This document shows, piece after piece, positions 1-9,068 of a stretch of DNA of 61,402 nt. The DNA comes from Bacteroidales bacterium (GTDB taxonomy: Bacteria > Bacteroidota > Bacteroidia > Bacteroidales > UBA1715), in the NCBI GenBank assembly GCA_031286165.1, contig JAITUU010000024.1, positions 1 through 61,402 of the forward strand. Reading direction: 5' to 3'. The notes under the pieces are model-generated. The model was not told where the DNA came from, did not search any database, and saw only the letters and a list, made by a program, of their open reading frames with translations. Each line of letters starts with the position of its first letter. Position 1 is the first letter of the stretch. The position numbers and the translations under genes were made by a program.

Positions 1-1
1 C

Positions 2-104
2 AAATCTTATTGCAGGATTGATTGCATATTGTTTTTTGCCCAAAAAACCGGCTATTACATATCAAACCAATCAAAAATCTACTCAATTAGCATTGTTTTA
101 TTAA
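2..104 (+). mobile_element. C-terminal end of a probable IS transposase (partial)
   Basis: Frame 3 is open from the window edge to a TAA at 102-104 and reads about 33 residues, with a hydrophobic stretch (LIAGLIAYCFLPKKP) followed by a polar tail ending in QLALFY. This resembles the C-terminal tail of DDE transposases of the IS4 type common in Bacteroidota, but the piece is short and the family is a guess. It lies directly against the point where homology of the following ATPase begins, which is what an insertion sequence inside that gene would look like. The rest of the element, including its other terminal repeat, lies outside the window. Confidence 0.4.
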
Positions 105-106
105 TC

Positions 107-934
107 GAACTCAGGTTAAAAGCGTTTGACGTGTCCGTTTTGCGCGAAATCCTTTCGGATTACCATCTCTCTTACAGCAACGAAGATTTATTGGCACTTT
201 ACACCTTTACCGGAGGAGTGGCTTGGTATGTCGAGTTGTTTGTAAAGTACAAGGCTTTTACTCGCGACAAAATGATACGATTGATAAGCGAAGAAAACTC
301 ACCGTTTTTGAATGAAGGTAAAAATTTGCTTATTGAGGAATGTGGAAAAGATTACACTATCTATTTTTCCATATTGGAATGTATTGCTCGCGGTTTAACT
401 ACAAGAGGCGATATTGAAAGTTATTTGGGAAAAATTGAAATTGGTGGATATTTAGCACGATTGGAAAACGATTTTTCTGTGATTCGGCAGCAAAGACCAA
501 TCTTTGCAAAACCGTCTTCTAAGCAGGTTCGTTATGCCATTGAAGATAATTTTATAACCTTTTGGTTTCGATTTATTCACAAATATCAGAATTTTATCGA
601 GTCCGGAAGTTACAAAATGTTGGAGAATATCATAAGAAGGGATTATGATATATTTTCAGGATTAATGCTCGAACGGTATTTTCATGCAAAATATAGAGAA
701 AGTGGACAATATACAAATTTAGGTCGTTTTTGGGATAGGAAAGGAGGAAACGAAATAGATTTGATTGCGATAAATGAATTAGAAAAAACAATAGAATTTG
801 TAGAAATAAAGCGTAACTCTGCGCGTATAAATGCCAATGAATTAAAAACAAAATCTGCGTACTTTTTGCAACACACAGGCGAGTGTCAAGATTATCGAGT
901 TTCGTATAAAGAACTCTCTTTGAATGAAATGTAG
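107..934 (+). pseudogene. DUF234-type AAA ATPase, C-terminal part only
   Basis: The protein matches the C-terminal two thirds of the archaeal-type AAA ATPases with a DUF234 tail. Visible family signatures are the linker AFDVSVLREILSDYH, then TGGVAWYVELF, a winged-helix-like middle part (LARLENDFSVIRQQRPIF) and a DUF234 end with GNEIDLIA and FVEIKRN. The last two fit the D and ExK of a PD-(D/E)xK nuclease-like fold. The Walker A and B motifs that should lie about 150-200 residues earlier are absent. The reading frame stays open to the window edge with a possible TTG at 29, but residues before about position 107 do not look like the family and overlap the transposase-like frame that stops at 104. 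I read this as a gene beheaded by an insertion sequence. It is more AT-rich than manA downstream, as expected for an accessory gene. Confidence 0.7.
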
Positions 935-974
935 AAATCGTAATGACTTTTAACAAAAAAAAGAACATCAAACA

Positions 975-1979
975 ATGTACCCACTAAAATTCAAACCCAT
1001 ACTGAAAGAAGTGCTTTGGGGCGGCGAAAGGATTTTCTCTCTCAAAGGTTTGCCTGCTGACGGACGTTGTGTTGGCGAAAGTTGGGAGGTTTCTACCGTG
1101 CCGGCGTTTGTGTCGGTAGTGGAAAATGGCGCGTGGAAAGGAACTGCTCTTACCGAACTCATCGCCCGCGAGAAAGGAGCAATTTTGGGCGAGAAAAATT
1201 ACCAAAAATATGGCAATAATCTGCCGCTCTTGTTCAAATTTATTGACACCAAAGACCATTGCAGCGTGCAAGTGCACCCAAACGATGATTTGGCGCAGGC
1301 GCGGCACGCTTCGCCCGGCAAAACGGAGATTTGGTATGTGATAGATGCTGCGCCCGATGCTATGCTGATTTCCGGTTTTTCAAAAGAAATTTCGGAGGAA
1401 GAGTATCGCCGGCGGGTGCAGGAAAATACGTTGGAAGAGGTGCTGGTGCATCACGCAGTGAAATCCGGCGATGTGTTTTTTATTCCTGCCGGGCGCATTC
1501 ACGCCATTGGGCGGGGACTTTTGGTTGCCGAAATTCAGCAAAATACCGACATTACCTACCGCGTGTACGACTACGGACGCAAAGATGCGCAGGGCTGTTC
1601 GCGCACGCTGCACACCGAAGAAGCGGTGGCGGCACTCGATTTTTCGGTACTCTCCGAAGATGATTTGAAACAAGAAACGGCGCACATTCACGCCGAACAT
1701 ACAGAATTGATAGATTGCGAATTTTTCAATGTGAATTTGCTGAATATATCCGAAAACACACAGAAAGATTATCGTTCGTTGGATTCGTTTGTGGTGTATA
1801 TGTGTGTGCAGGGCGCGTGCGAAATAGCCCCTCTAAATCTCCCCAAAGGGGAAGATTTCAAAGGGGAGGCAGTTTTTCTGCGACAAGGCGAAAGCGTGCT
1901 TATTCCTGCCGTCATGGGTGCTTTTGAAATTCGCCCGAACGCAGGCGCAGACGTGAAATTATTGGAGTGTTATGTGTAA
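975..1979 (+). CDS. manA: Phosphomannose isomerase, class I (short bacterial form)
   Basis: This 334-residue protein interconverts mannose 6-phosphate and fructose 6-phosphate in the cytoplasm, feeding GDP-sugar and glycan synthesis. The metal-binding cupin is clear: VQVHPND (Q99, H101), KTEIW (E118) and the PAGRIHAIGRG segment (H176) give the expected zinc ligands, and the family motif EIQQNTDITYRVYDYGR follows. Length fits the short class without the helical insertion of the E. coli enzyme. The start is ATG 975, about 40 bp after the broken ATPase gene. An unusual feature is that residues 285-299 are encoded by an imperfect palindrome (1827-1870) that reads through in frame and looks inserted into the C-terminal cupin lobe. 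Confidence 0.93.
   Translation: MYPLKFKPILKEVLWGGERIFSLKGLPADGRCVGESWEVSTVPAFVSVVENGAWKGTALTELIAREKGAILGEKNYQKYGNNLPLLFKFIDTKDHCSVQVHPNDDLAQARHASPGKTEIWYVIDAAPDAMLISGFSKEISEEEYRRRVQENTLEEVLVHHAVKSGDVFFIPAGRIHAIGRGLLVAEIQQNTDITYRVYDYGRKDAQGCSRTLHTEEAVAALDFSVLSEDDLKQETAHIHAEHTELIDCEFFNVNLLNISENTQKDYRSLDSFVVYMCVQGACEIAPLNLPKGEDFKGEAVFLRQGESVLIPAVMGAFEIRPNAGADVKLLECYV
1827..1870. repeat. Imperfect palindromic element inside manA
   Basis: A left arm (gcccctctaaatctcccc, 1827-1844) is followed by a three-base loop (aaa) and a right arm (1848-1870) whose reverse complement matches the left arm apart from a few inserted bases. The unit is 44 bp and is translated as A-P-L-N-L-P-K-G-E-D-F-K-G-E-A without breaking the frame. 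From memory, palindromes of this type (ccctctaaatctcccc...ggggag) are dispersed in Bacteroidota genomes. Its presence inside a conserved enzyme gene resembles the in-frame palindromic elements of Rickettsia. Confidence 0.7.
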
Positions 1980-1981
1980 CA

Positions 1982-4066
1982 TCACTCCACTCCCTCATAT
2001 TTTCGTACTATCCATTCTACTGAAAAACTAACGAGAAGTGCTATGAGCAGCGGTAGAATATCAAGCAAAGAGCGGCGTTTGGTGCTGCTGTGAAGTACGG
2101 AAACCACCGATTTATTTTCTTTTAAAGTCTGCGGAAGTTCCTGCATGGTGTTCGGGAAAAATACTGCACCACCGGTTTTTTGCGCCATTTGCCGCAATAG
2201 TGCGTGGTTGGCGCGAGTTTGTCGAAATTCTATGTGCAGTGGCAATACGGTAAAACTTCCGTTTCGTGTCAATTTTGTTCCGTCAATGGTGGTTGATGCG
2301 CTAAATGTGTAACTGCCGGGGGCAAAATTCCCTGCATTGAGTTCATAGAGCGCATTATTTTCTATTGCTGTAAACGGAAATTCTCCTCCTTCGCTATTGC
2401 GAATTACCACCGAAATATGCTTGCCACTCACCGGTTCAAAACTTTTATTGAACACCTGTATTTGCATCGTAATCGGTTGATTTTCATAGAACAACTGTTT
2501 GTTTTGCACCGAAAATACATCGCGCTGTTGCGTGAGTGAAAGATAACTTACTATTTTATTGACTAACACGTCGAACGCCTCAAACGAGCCACTTTGACGA
2601 AACGAATGTATGCGCCATCGCCACAGCCCTTCACCGGCGAGCATGGCGCATTTTTGTTGTTCATTCTCCCAAAAAAATAGTAATTCTTTCGATGTTTCAA
2701 TTCCCGAAATGGTTTGAAACAAGAGTGTTTTTATTGGATTTTGTGCTGAAATAACGGTGTAGGGCACAATGAGGGGCGGTGCTGATTCTATCACCTTTTG
2801 ATGTTCTTCATTTGTGGAAAAGAGGTCGAAATTGGCATTGAATCGCGCCTGCGCTTCGTCAGTTTGCGCCTGTTGTTGTTGCACAAATATTCCTATATGC
2901 GAAAGTTGCGGCAGTGCCGTTGTGGAATTATACAGCACCCACAGCGGAATGGTATTTTTTGTAATTTGCGAAAAAATTTCGCCACTGCGAGCGTTCGTAG
3001 AAGGTGCGCCGTGTAAAATTACACAATTATAATCCTGCACATTTCCCTTCCATGTGTCTATGCTCGAAACACTGATTTCAAAATTTTCGTTCGTTTCCAC
3101 CGCGCGGCGAATGGCAGCAACATCGGGGTGGGGGGCTTCAAAAAGTAGAGCAATTTTGCGGCGGCTGTCGAGCACTTCCACCGAAAACGTGTATTCGTTG
3201 TTGATGCGATTAATTTCGCCTTCGTGCTGTTCTATCACCACGTTGTAAATTTTTTGCCCGGCTGAGTGCGCGGTAAGAGTGCAGGGAATTTCGTGGAAAT
3301 CTTCGGCAGTGCGGGCGGAAATAGTGGTTTCAAAGAGTTTTTTGCCTTCGCCAAACACTTGTACTTTCGACTGTTTCCCTTGTAAATTGAAGGATTGGGT
3401 GCGAATGAGCACGCGAAACGGCACGTCTTTAAACGCAATGGCATTGGCAGCAACCGATTGAATAACGTTGTCGCGCTGCTGAGTGCTATCGCCAAGCGCA
3501 ATGCCGTACACCGGCTCGGTAATACCGCTATTTTCAAGCGAGTAGAGCGGATTTTCGCCGCTATTGTAAATTCCATCGCTGGCGAGAATAATTGCGCCAA
3601 TATTTTTGCCTGCATATCGCTGCTGAATTTCGTGAAATACCTGCGAAATATTGGTTTGTCGCTCGGTAAAACTAAGTGCGGTGTCGGCTGAAAAGGCTTC
3701 GCCGAAGCGGTAAAACGCTACGTTGTAGGATTGTTCCAATTCTTCGCATAGGGCGCGTATTTCGTTCGGATACTGCGTTTTGAAAAATGTGCTATCGGGC
3801 AGCATGGCAATAGACGAAGAATTGTCGTGTGCAAAAATAATGGTAGGTTTTTCCACCGTTTGCGTGCGCAAATCCACAAAAATATGGAGCAATAGCGCAC
3901 ACACAAGGCTCATGGAAAATGCCCGCAAGCAAAACAGTGTGATAATTGTTTTTCGTGGTGTGTCGCTGTCGCGGAATTTTTTACGATAGAGCACCCACGC
4001 CAAACCCACGCCTACTATTATGCAGAGCGGAATAAACCAGAGTGATATTTCGGAAAAAATGTGCAC
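1982..4066 (-). CDS. VWA-like membrane protein, BatA-like
   Basis: This is a 694-residue membrane protein. Two hydrophobic segments lie at the N-terminus (about residues 8-26 and 42-64) and one near the C-terminus (about 668-685), leaving a large extracytoplasmic middle. Residues about 72-200 resemble a von Willebrand A domain: IIFAHDNSSSIA gives a MIDAS-like DxSxS with N in the middle, and IGAIILASDGIYNSG gives the second strand with the SDG motif. An Ig-like region follows (about 490-600). Similar proteins in Bacteroidota are often annotated as VWA or glutamine-amidotransferase-like membrane proteins; the function is not established. The gene starts one base after the stop of lpxD on the same strand, so the two are almost certainly co-transcribed. 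The stop is two bases from the convergent manA stop. Confidence 0.75.
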   Translation of the reverse strand: MHIFSEISLWFIPLCIIVGVGLAWVLYRKKFRDSDTPRKTIITLFCLRAFSMSLVCALLLHIFVDLRTQTVEKPTIIFAHDNSSSIAMLPDSTFFKTQYPNEIRALCEELEQSYNVAFYRFGEAFSADTALSFTERQTNISQVFHEIQQRYAGKNIGAIILASDGIYNSGENPLYSLENSGITEPVYGIALGDSTQQRDNVIQSVAANAIAFKDVPFRVLIRTQSFNLQGKQSKVQVFGEGKKLFETTISARTAEDFHEIPCTLTAHSAGQKIYNVVIEQHEGEINRINNEYTFSVEVLDSRRKIALLFEAPHPDVAAIRRAVETNENFEISVSSIDTWKGNVQDYNCVILHGAPSTNARSGEIFSQITKNTIPLWVLYNSTTALPQLSHIGIFVQQQQAQTDEAQARFNANFDLFSTNEEHQKVIESAPPLIVPYTVISAQNPIKTLLFQTISGIETSKELLFFWENEQQKCAMLAGEGLWRWRIHSFRQSGSFEAFDVLVNKIVSYLSLTQQRDVFSVQNKQLFYENQPITMQIQVFNKSFEPVSGKHISVVIRNSEGGEFPFTAIENNALYELNAGNFAPGSYTFSASTTIDGTKLTRNGSFTVLPLHIEFRQTRANHALLRQMAQKTGGAVFFPNTMQELPQTLKENKSVVSVLHSSTKRRSLLDILPLLIALLVSFSVEWIVRKYEGVE

Positions 4067-4067
4067 A

Positions 4068-5102
4068 TTATTGATTTTTCAATGCTTCCAATTCTTTTTC
4101 GAGAGCCGACACGCGGCGCATAATTTTATCTAACTGCATAAATCCTATGTAGGATTTTTTGTACTGACGTGCCTCTATACTCGGTGCGCCCATTTGCACT
4201 TGATTGTCTTCAATATTTGCCATTACTCCCGATTTTGCGGCTATTTGCACATTGTTTCCAATTTTCAAATGTCCCGCCACACCTACTTGACCGCCTATCA
4301 TGCAATTATTGCCTACTTTGGTAGAACCCGAAATGCCGGTTTGCCCCGCAATTACCGTATCGCTGCCAATTTCGCAATTATGCCCTATTTGTATCAAATT
4401 ATCTACTTTGGTGCCTTTGTGAATAATGGTAGAACCCATAGTGGCGCGGTCAATAGTAGAATTGGTGCCAATTTCTACGTTATCTTCCAAAATTACATTA
4501 CCCGTTTGTGGAATTTTCATGTATTTTCCATCGGTAATGGGGGCAAATCCAAATCCATCGCCACCAATTACGGCTCCGGGAAGTACTATGCAATTATTGC
4601 CTATCACACAGTCGTTCAGTACAATAGCACCGGCGTGAATTAAGCAATTTTCGCCGATAGTTACATTTTCATAAATCGTTACGTTGGGGTAAATTTTTGT
4701 GTTATTCCCTATGGTGCAATTATCGGCAATACTCACAAAATCACCAAGATACACATTTTTGCCGATTTTGCATTTTTTGTGCACTCGTGCTCTGCACGAT
4801 TTTCCCTTCAATTCTTTGGTGCTTTTTACGTAAATATTGAGCAAGGTTGCAAATGCAGAATATGCATCGTCCACGCGAATAAGGGTAACTTTCACATCGT
4901 GTTCCAATTCAAAGGATTTATTGCAAATTACCGCCGTAGCCTTTGTGTCGTATATATACGAAGTGTATTTCGGATTTGCCAAAAACGATACGCTTCCTTC
5001 CTCACCTTCTTCTATTTTCGAGGGTTTGGTTATAATCAAAGTTGCATCGCCTTCTACGGTTCCATTGAGTAATTCGGCTAATTGTGCTGTTGTATATTTC
5101 AT
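4068..5102 (-). CDS. lpxD: UDP-3-O-(3-hydroxyacyl)glucosamine N-acyltransferase
   Basis: LpxD (344 residues) adds the second 3-hydroxyacyl chain to UDP-glucosamine in lipid A synthesis, in the cytoplasm with acyl-ACP as donor. The N-terminal uridine-binding domain (about 1-100, with [13 protein letters not shown]) is followed by a left-handed beta-helix of hexapeptide repeats (about 105-310, [19 protein letters not shown] and onward). The likely catalytic histidine is H241 in [12 protein letters not shown]-terminal helix (about 320-344) is present. The gene leads a two-gene operon with the VWA protein; lpxC, fabZ and lpxA are not nearby. A TACTTTTGC promoter element lies about 60 bp upstream of the ATG. 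Confidence 0.96.
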   Translation of the reverse strand: MKYTTAQLAELLNGTVEGDATLIITKPSKIEEGEEGSVSFLANPKYTSYIYDTKATAVICNKSFELEHDVKVTLIRVDDAYSAFATLLNIYVKSTKELKGKSCRARVHKKCKIGKNVYLGDFVSIADNCTIGNNTKIYPNVTIYENVTIGENCLIHAGAIVLNDCVIGNNCIVLPGAVIGGDGFGFAPITDGKYMKIPQTGNVILEDNVEIGTNSTIDRATMGSTIIHKGTKVDNLIQIGHNCEIGSDTVIAGQTGISGSTKVGNNCMIGGQVGVAGHLKIGNNVQIAAKSGVMANIEDNQVQMGAPSIEARQYKKSYIGFMQLDKIMRRVSALEKELEALKNQ

Positions 5103-5161
5103 TGAGTTCGTTTTTTTAGACTAATAGACATACGACTATCAGCCATTTCTTTCAGTTTCCT

Positions 5162-5170
5162 GCAAAAGTA
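5162..5170 (-). promoter_or_regulatory. -7 promoter element of lpxD
   Basis: The minus strand reads TACTTTTGC, an exact match to the Bacteroidota TAnnTTTGC element. It would give a leader of roughly 55 nt before the lpxD ATG at 5102. A TTG-like -33 box is weak. Confidence 0.65.
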
Positions 5171-5243
5171 CGAATTAATTGTAAAATGTACTGCACAACA
5201 ATACATTATTTTCTCGTAATTTGCAAAATCTATTTATACCATT

Positions 5244-6602
5244 ATGCGATATATTATTTCCATTCTCGTAATTTTTTGCAGTACCACGCTTGGTGCGCAA
5301 ACTGCCGTGCAAACCTTCCTTGCACACCCTGCCTTGAAACACGCCACTGTGGGTTTTGAACTGCGCGAACTCACCACCGGAAAAACGATTGCAGCGCACA
5401 ATGCACAAACCGCCTGCACGCCTGCTTCGGTTACAAAACTTATTACCACCGCCACCGCCATGGAAATTTTGGGAAGTGAATATACATTCAAAACCAAACT
5501 CGCAATTTCGGGGAATATAGATAGTGTGGGTATTTTACATGGGAATGTGTACATTATAGGTGGCGGCGACCCCACGCTTGATTCGCGTTATTTTCCGCAC
5601 AACAATGTTCTGCCAGCATGGATTGCGGCTATTCGCAGTGCGGGAATTGTGGGCATAGAAGGAAGCGTGATTGCCGAAACTTCGCTTTACGATACTAATC
5701 CTCTTCCTTTGATGTGGCTGCGCGAAGATGCCGGAAATTACTACGGTGCTGGAGTTTTTGCCCTCTCGTGGGCAGATAACACCATTGGCGTAACCATAGA
5801 AAATGGAAAAATTACTGCGCAATCGCCGAATTTTGGCACAGTGCGCAATGAACTGCAATCTGGTACAAAAGATAGCATTTACTTCTACGGCGAGCCGTTT
5901 TCCGCCGAACGAAGCATGTATGGAACCTTTCGACCCGGCACTACGCGCACCGAAAAAATGGATATGGGAAATCCGCCGGAATTTTTGCGGCAGTACTTTA
6001 CTGCACAATTACAAGCAAACGGCATTTCTGTTGTTGGAAATCAAATTGCAAAATCTTCAAAAAGAGTGATTTATACAACTCTTTCACCACCGCTCAAAGA
6101 AATTGTCAAGCAAACGAATTTTGTGAGTAATAATAATTTTGCCGAACATTTGCTCAAACATCTCGCGCTGCAAACCGACAGTATTGCTACACTCAACGCC
6201 GCTCTACATGTGCAGCGCACATTGTGGACAAAACGCGGAGTAGATATGTCGGGTGTTTCGCTCTATGATGGTTCGGGGCTTTCGCCCAAAAATGCCATGC
6301 CTGCGGCTTTTGTGTGCGATATTCTTGTGAAAATGAAAAACAATACAAGTTTTCGTAATTCACTCCCCGTAGCAGGAGAGAGTGGTACGGTTGCAAAATT
6401 TCTTGCAACTACGCCGCTCAAAGGAAAAGTGCGAGCAAAAAGTGGGAGTTTCCGCGCTGTGCAGTGCTACGCAGGGTATATTTCACAGGGCGGAAAAGAA
6501 TATGCGTTTTGCATACTGGTAAATAATTTTACCGGCGCACGCCCCGTGCTGGTGCAGCAAATAGAGCAGTTGTTGGTACAGGAATTAGGTGCTAATTTTT
6601 AA
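5244..6602 (+). CDS. dacB: D-alanyl-D-alanine carboxypeptidase/endopeptidase, PBP4 (S13) family
   Basis: This is a 452-residue periplasmic serine peptidase that trims or cleaves peptidoglycan cross-links. The signal peptide is residues 1-18 (ending TLGAQ). The three penicillin-binding motifs are present and correctly spaced for class C low-molecular-weight PBPs: S62-V-T-K65 in TPASVTKLITTATAM, S295-N-N297 in VSNNNFAEHLLKHLA, and K399-S-G401 in RAKSGSF. The long separation of the first two motifs is typical of PBP4, which carries an inserted domain there. The gene is transcribed divergently from lpxD across a 141-bp region, and its stop lies 15 bp from the convergent lipoprotein gene. A weak TTTGC element is seen about 20 bp upstream of the ATG. 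Confidence 0.93.
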   Translation: MRYIISILVIFCSTTLGAQTAVQTFLAHPALKHATVGFELRELTTGKTIAAHNAQTACTPASVTKLITTATAMEILGSEYTFKTKLAISGNIDSVGILHGNVYIIGGGDPTLDSRYFPHNNVLPAWIAAIRSAGIVGIEGSVIAETSLYDTNPLPLMWLREDAGNYYGAGVFALSWADNTIGVTIENGKITAQSPNFGTVRNELQSGTKDSIYFYGEPFSAERSMYGTFRPGTTRTEKMDMGNPPEFLRQYFTAQLQANGISVVGNQIAKSSKRVIYTTLSPPLKEIVKQTNFVSNNNFAEHLLKHLALQTDSIATLNAALHVQRTLWTKRGVDMSGVSLYDGSGLSPKNAMPAAFVCDILVKMKNNTSFRNSLPVAGESGTVAKFLATTPLKGKVRAKSGSFRAVQCYAGYISQGGKEYAFCILVNNFTGARPVLVQQIEQLLVQELGANF

Positions 6603-6617
6603 CTTTCAATGCTCAAC

Positions 6618-7145
6618 TTATTTTTCTCGTTCGGGGTAGGCATAGTAATTCAATTCCACCTTCATGCCGTTTTTAATTTCTTCTTTCATGCCTATAAGGG
6701 TTCTTCCTTTTGCATCGGGAGTTTGTGCTTCGGCGGAACGGAGCGTTGAGTGCGTGTAATCTATATAACCATCGGGGAAAAGCACCAATTCAAAATACAC
6801 ATCGGCACCATCGGCACCAACATACCAAAATCCGCCTCGTTCACCGGCGTATTGGAATACATTTACATCGACTTCAAACGCACGAATGTACCAGCGACCA
6901 AAACGCAAGTATTCGTATTCATAATACACTGTGTACGTGCCTGCATTTGTGCGATAATAGGTATCGTAACGAAAATTTTGCGGCACCACATTGCCTGCAT
7001 CTACATAGAGTGGGGCTTGTTCTTCCCAATTAAGTTTGAAATACGCGCGACCATCGCGACCATCGTTGGCGCAGGGTTCTTCGTAATATGCTACGCATGA
7101 TTGTAATCCTATTACCGCCATTGCTATGAATAAAAGATGTTTCAT
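6618..7145 (-). CDS. Small lipoprotein of unknown function
   Basis: A 175-residue protein with a lipoprotein signal peptide: a basic start, a hydrophobic core and a lipobox-like GLQSC putting the modified cysteine near residue 17. The mature part is rich in aromatic and acidic residues (many Y, F, W, D, E), which suggests a beta-sheet fold exposed to solvent. I recognise no named family. The start used is the ATG at 7143-7145, because the reading frame before it has no signal-peptide character and runs into the end of pdxJ. The gene follows purC-pdxJ on the same strand with a 65-bp gap, and its 3' end converges on dacB. Its role cannot be inferred from the neighbours. Confidence 0.65.
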   Translation of the reverse strand: MKHLLFIAMAVIGLQSCVAYYEEPCANDGRDGRAYFKLNWEEQAPLYVDAGNVVPQNFRYDTYYRTNAGTYTVYYEYEYLRFGRWYIRAFEVDVNVFQYAGERGGFWYVGADGADVYFELVLFPDGYIDYTHSTLRSAEAQTPDAKGRTLIGMKEEIKNGMKVELNYYAYPEREK

Positions 7146-7210
7146 ATTCTGTATTTTTATGAGATTTAGTATAGTTTTTCTCATAACGATACAAATAGCG
7201 TGCCAAGAAT

Positions 7211-7924
7211 TTATTTGAGTTGCTCTCGGTAGAGTTGTATGGTTTTTTCTAAACCCAAATATAGTGCATCGCACACGAGCGCGTGCCCTATGGAAACTTC
7301 GTGCAATACGGGTAATTGTTGCTTAAAATACGCGAGATTTTCTAAACTCAAATCGTGCCCGGCATTTACTTGTAAACCGCAATCGGCGGCAAACTGTGCG
7401 CAGGCAATATAGGGCGCAATGGCTTGTTCTTTATTGAACGAATAATTTGCAGCGTAGGGTTCGGTGTAGAGTTCTATGCGCTTGCAGCCGATTTTTGCTG
7501 CGTATTCTATCATTTCTTGTTCAGGATTTACAAAAATAGAACTGCGAATGTTGTGCGCGTGCAATTCTTGTATAATTTCTTGCAACAATGCGAAATTCGT
7601 TTTGGTGTCCCAGCCTGAATTTGAGGTAATTGCCTGCGGAGGGTCGGGCACAAGGGTTACTTGCGCCGGCTGCGCGGCACACACTACCTGCATAAATTTT
7701 TCGGTAGGATAACCTTCTACATTGAGTTCAGTGTGAATTGTTTGCTTCAATTCTTGTACATCGCTGTATTTTGCATGGCGTTCGTCGGGGCGAGGGTGTA
7801 GGGTAATTCCCTGTGCGCCAAACCGTTCGCAATCCAAAGCCACTTGTACTACGTTGGGATTATTTGCTCCGCGCGAATTGCGTATAAGAGCAATTTTATT
7901 GATATTTACGCTTAAAATAGTCAT
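7211..7924 (-). CDS. pdxJ: Pyridoxine 5'-phosphate synthase
   Basis: PdxJ (237 residues) condenses 1-deoxy-D-xylulose 5-phosphate with 3-amino-1-hydroxyacetone 1-phosphate to pyridoxine 5'-phosphate, the last ring-forming step of the DXP-dependent B6 pathway. The TIM-barrel signatures are clear: SVNINKIALIRNSRG at the N-terminus, GITLHPRPDERHA (phosphate and substrate binding), VTLVPDPPQ, then VNAGHDLSLENL and VSIGHALVCDAL at the end. Length is that of the family. The start is ATG 7924, 11 bp after the purC stop on the same strand, so purC-pdxJ is probably one transcript. Confidence 0.96.
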   Translation of the reverse strand: MTILSVNINKIALIRNSRGANNPNVVQVALDCERFGAQGITLHPRPDERHAKYSDVQELKQTIHTELNVEGYPTEKFMQVVCAAQPAQVTLVPDPPQAITSNSGWDTKTNFALLQEIIQELHAHNIRSSIFVNPEQEMIEYAAKIGCKRIELYTEPYAANYSFNKEQAIAPYIACAQFAADCGLQVNAGHDLSLENLAYFKQQLPVLHEVSIGHALVCDALYLGLEKTIQLYREQLK

Positions 7925-7935
7925 AGGGGTATTGG

Positions 7936-8886
7936 TTATTTGAGCGAAGCCAAGTATGCCGATACATTTTTTTCTATACGTGTGGGAATATTACTCACAT
8001 CTTCTTTTACAAATATTTCGCCGGTAATGTTTTCGTACAATTCTATGTAGCGTTCGCTAATGCTGTTCACTATTTCATCGGTCATTTCGGGCACCTGCTG
8101 TCCGGCTTTGCCTTGAAACCCATTGCTCATCAACCATTCGCGCACAAATTCTTTGGAAAGTTGTTTTTGACCTTCGTTTTTGGCAAGGCGTTCGGCGTAG
8201 CCTTCGGCGTAAAAATAGCGGGAACTATCGGGTGTGTGAATTTCGTCTATCAAATAAATTTTGCCGGCGCGTTTGCCAAATTCGTATTTGGTATCCACCA
8301 AAATTAGTCCGCGTTTGGCGGCAATTTCGGTGCCGCGTTTGAAAAGTTCCAGCGTATATTTTTCGAGCAGGGCGTAATCTTCGGGCGATACAAGTCCTTG
8401 TGAAAGAATTTCTTCTTTTGAAATATCTTCATCGTGCAACCCAAGTTCGGCTTTGGTGGTAGGGGTAATTATAGGCGTTGGGAAGGCTTGATTTTCTTTC
8501 ATGCCATCGGGAATTTTCACACCGCAAATTTCGCGTATGCCTTTTTGATAGGTGCGCCATGCGCTTCCGCACAAGTAAGCACGCACAATCATTTCCACCG
8601 GAAAGCCTTCGCAGCGCAAACCCACCGTTACCATAGGGTCGGGCGATGCAAGTTTCCAATTCGGTACAATATCGGCAGTGGCATCGAGGAATTTTGCCGC
8701 TATTTGATTGAGCATTTGCCCTTTATAGGGTATTCCTTTGGGTAGCACCACATCGAATGCCGAAATTCTATCGGTTGCCACCATAACGAGTAAATTGTTT
8801 TTTACGGTATATACATCGCGTACTTTGCCGTTATATACTTTTGTTTGTCCTTCAAATTTGAAATTGGTTGTAGTTAATGCTTTCAT
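7936..8886 (-). CDS. purC: SAICAR synthase (phosphoribosylaminoimidazole-succinocarboxamide synthase)
   Basis: This cytoplasmic purine-pathway enzyme joins aspartate to CAIR using ATP. At 316 residues it is the longer, eukaryote-like form usual in Bacteroidota. Visible motifs include the N-terminal nucleotide-binding hairpin ([13 protein letters not shown]), [20 protein letters not shown], the conserved [14 protein letters not shown] strand and [11 protein letters not shown] with the DE pair in [13 protein letters not shown]. It leads the purC-pdxJ pair. The region upstream carries an 8-bp repeat tract (8890-8925) right against the start codon, and no clean TAnnTTTG element was found on this strand. 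Confidence 0.96.
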   Translation of the reverse strand: MKALTTTNFKFEGQTKVYNGKVRDVYTVKNNLLVMVATDRISAFDVVLPKGIPYKGQMLNQIAAKFLDATADIVPNWKLASPDPMVTVGLRCEGFPVEMIVRAYLCGSAWRTYQKGIREICGVKIPDGMKENQAFPTPIITPTTKAELGLHDEDISKEEILSQGLVSPEDYALLEKYTLELFKRGTEIAAKRGLILVDTKYEFGKRAGKIYLIDEIHTPDSSRYFYAEGYAERLAKNEGQKQLSKEFVREWLMSNGFQGKAGQQVPEMTDEIVNSISERYIELYENITGEIFVKEDVSNIPTRIEKNVSAYLASLK

Positions 8887-8889
8887 GAT

Positions 8890-8925
8890 TGCAATTTTGA
8901 GTACTTGAATAATTGAATACTTGAT
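8890..8925. repeat. 8-bp mosaic repeat tract upstream of purC
   Basis: On the minus strand, variants of one 8-base word (TATTCAAT, TATTCAAG, TACTCAAA) follow each other just before the purC start. The same words recur between the two glycosyltransferase genes at about 23587-23618. It resembles the other short-repeat intergenic tracts of this window. Confidence 0.55.
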
Positions 8926-9005
8926 TTTTGAGAAAAATTATGTGCCAAATTTCGGTATTTTTTTTGAATTTTTGTGTGGAGTGAGAAATATTTTATTGTG
9001 AGTGC

Positions 9006-9038
9006 TTTGTACATTTCGTGTAAATAATGTAATTTCGC
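9006..9038 (+). promoter_or_regulatory. Promoter of the SDR gene
   Basis: A TTTG box (9006-9009) is followed after 20 bp by TAATTTCGC (9030-9038), one base off the TAnnTTTGC consensus. Spacing and order fit a Bacteroidota sigma-ABfr promoter, with a leader of about 25 nt before ATG 9069. Confidence 0.6.
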
Positions 9039-9068
9039 AGTTCAAAAAACATAAAAATACGAAGAATT

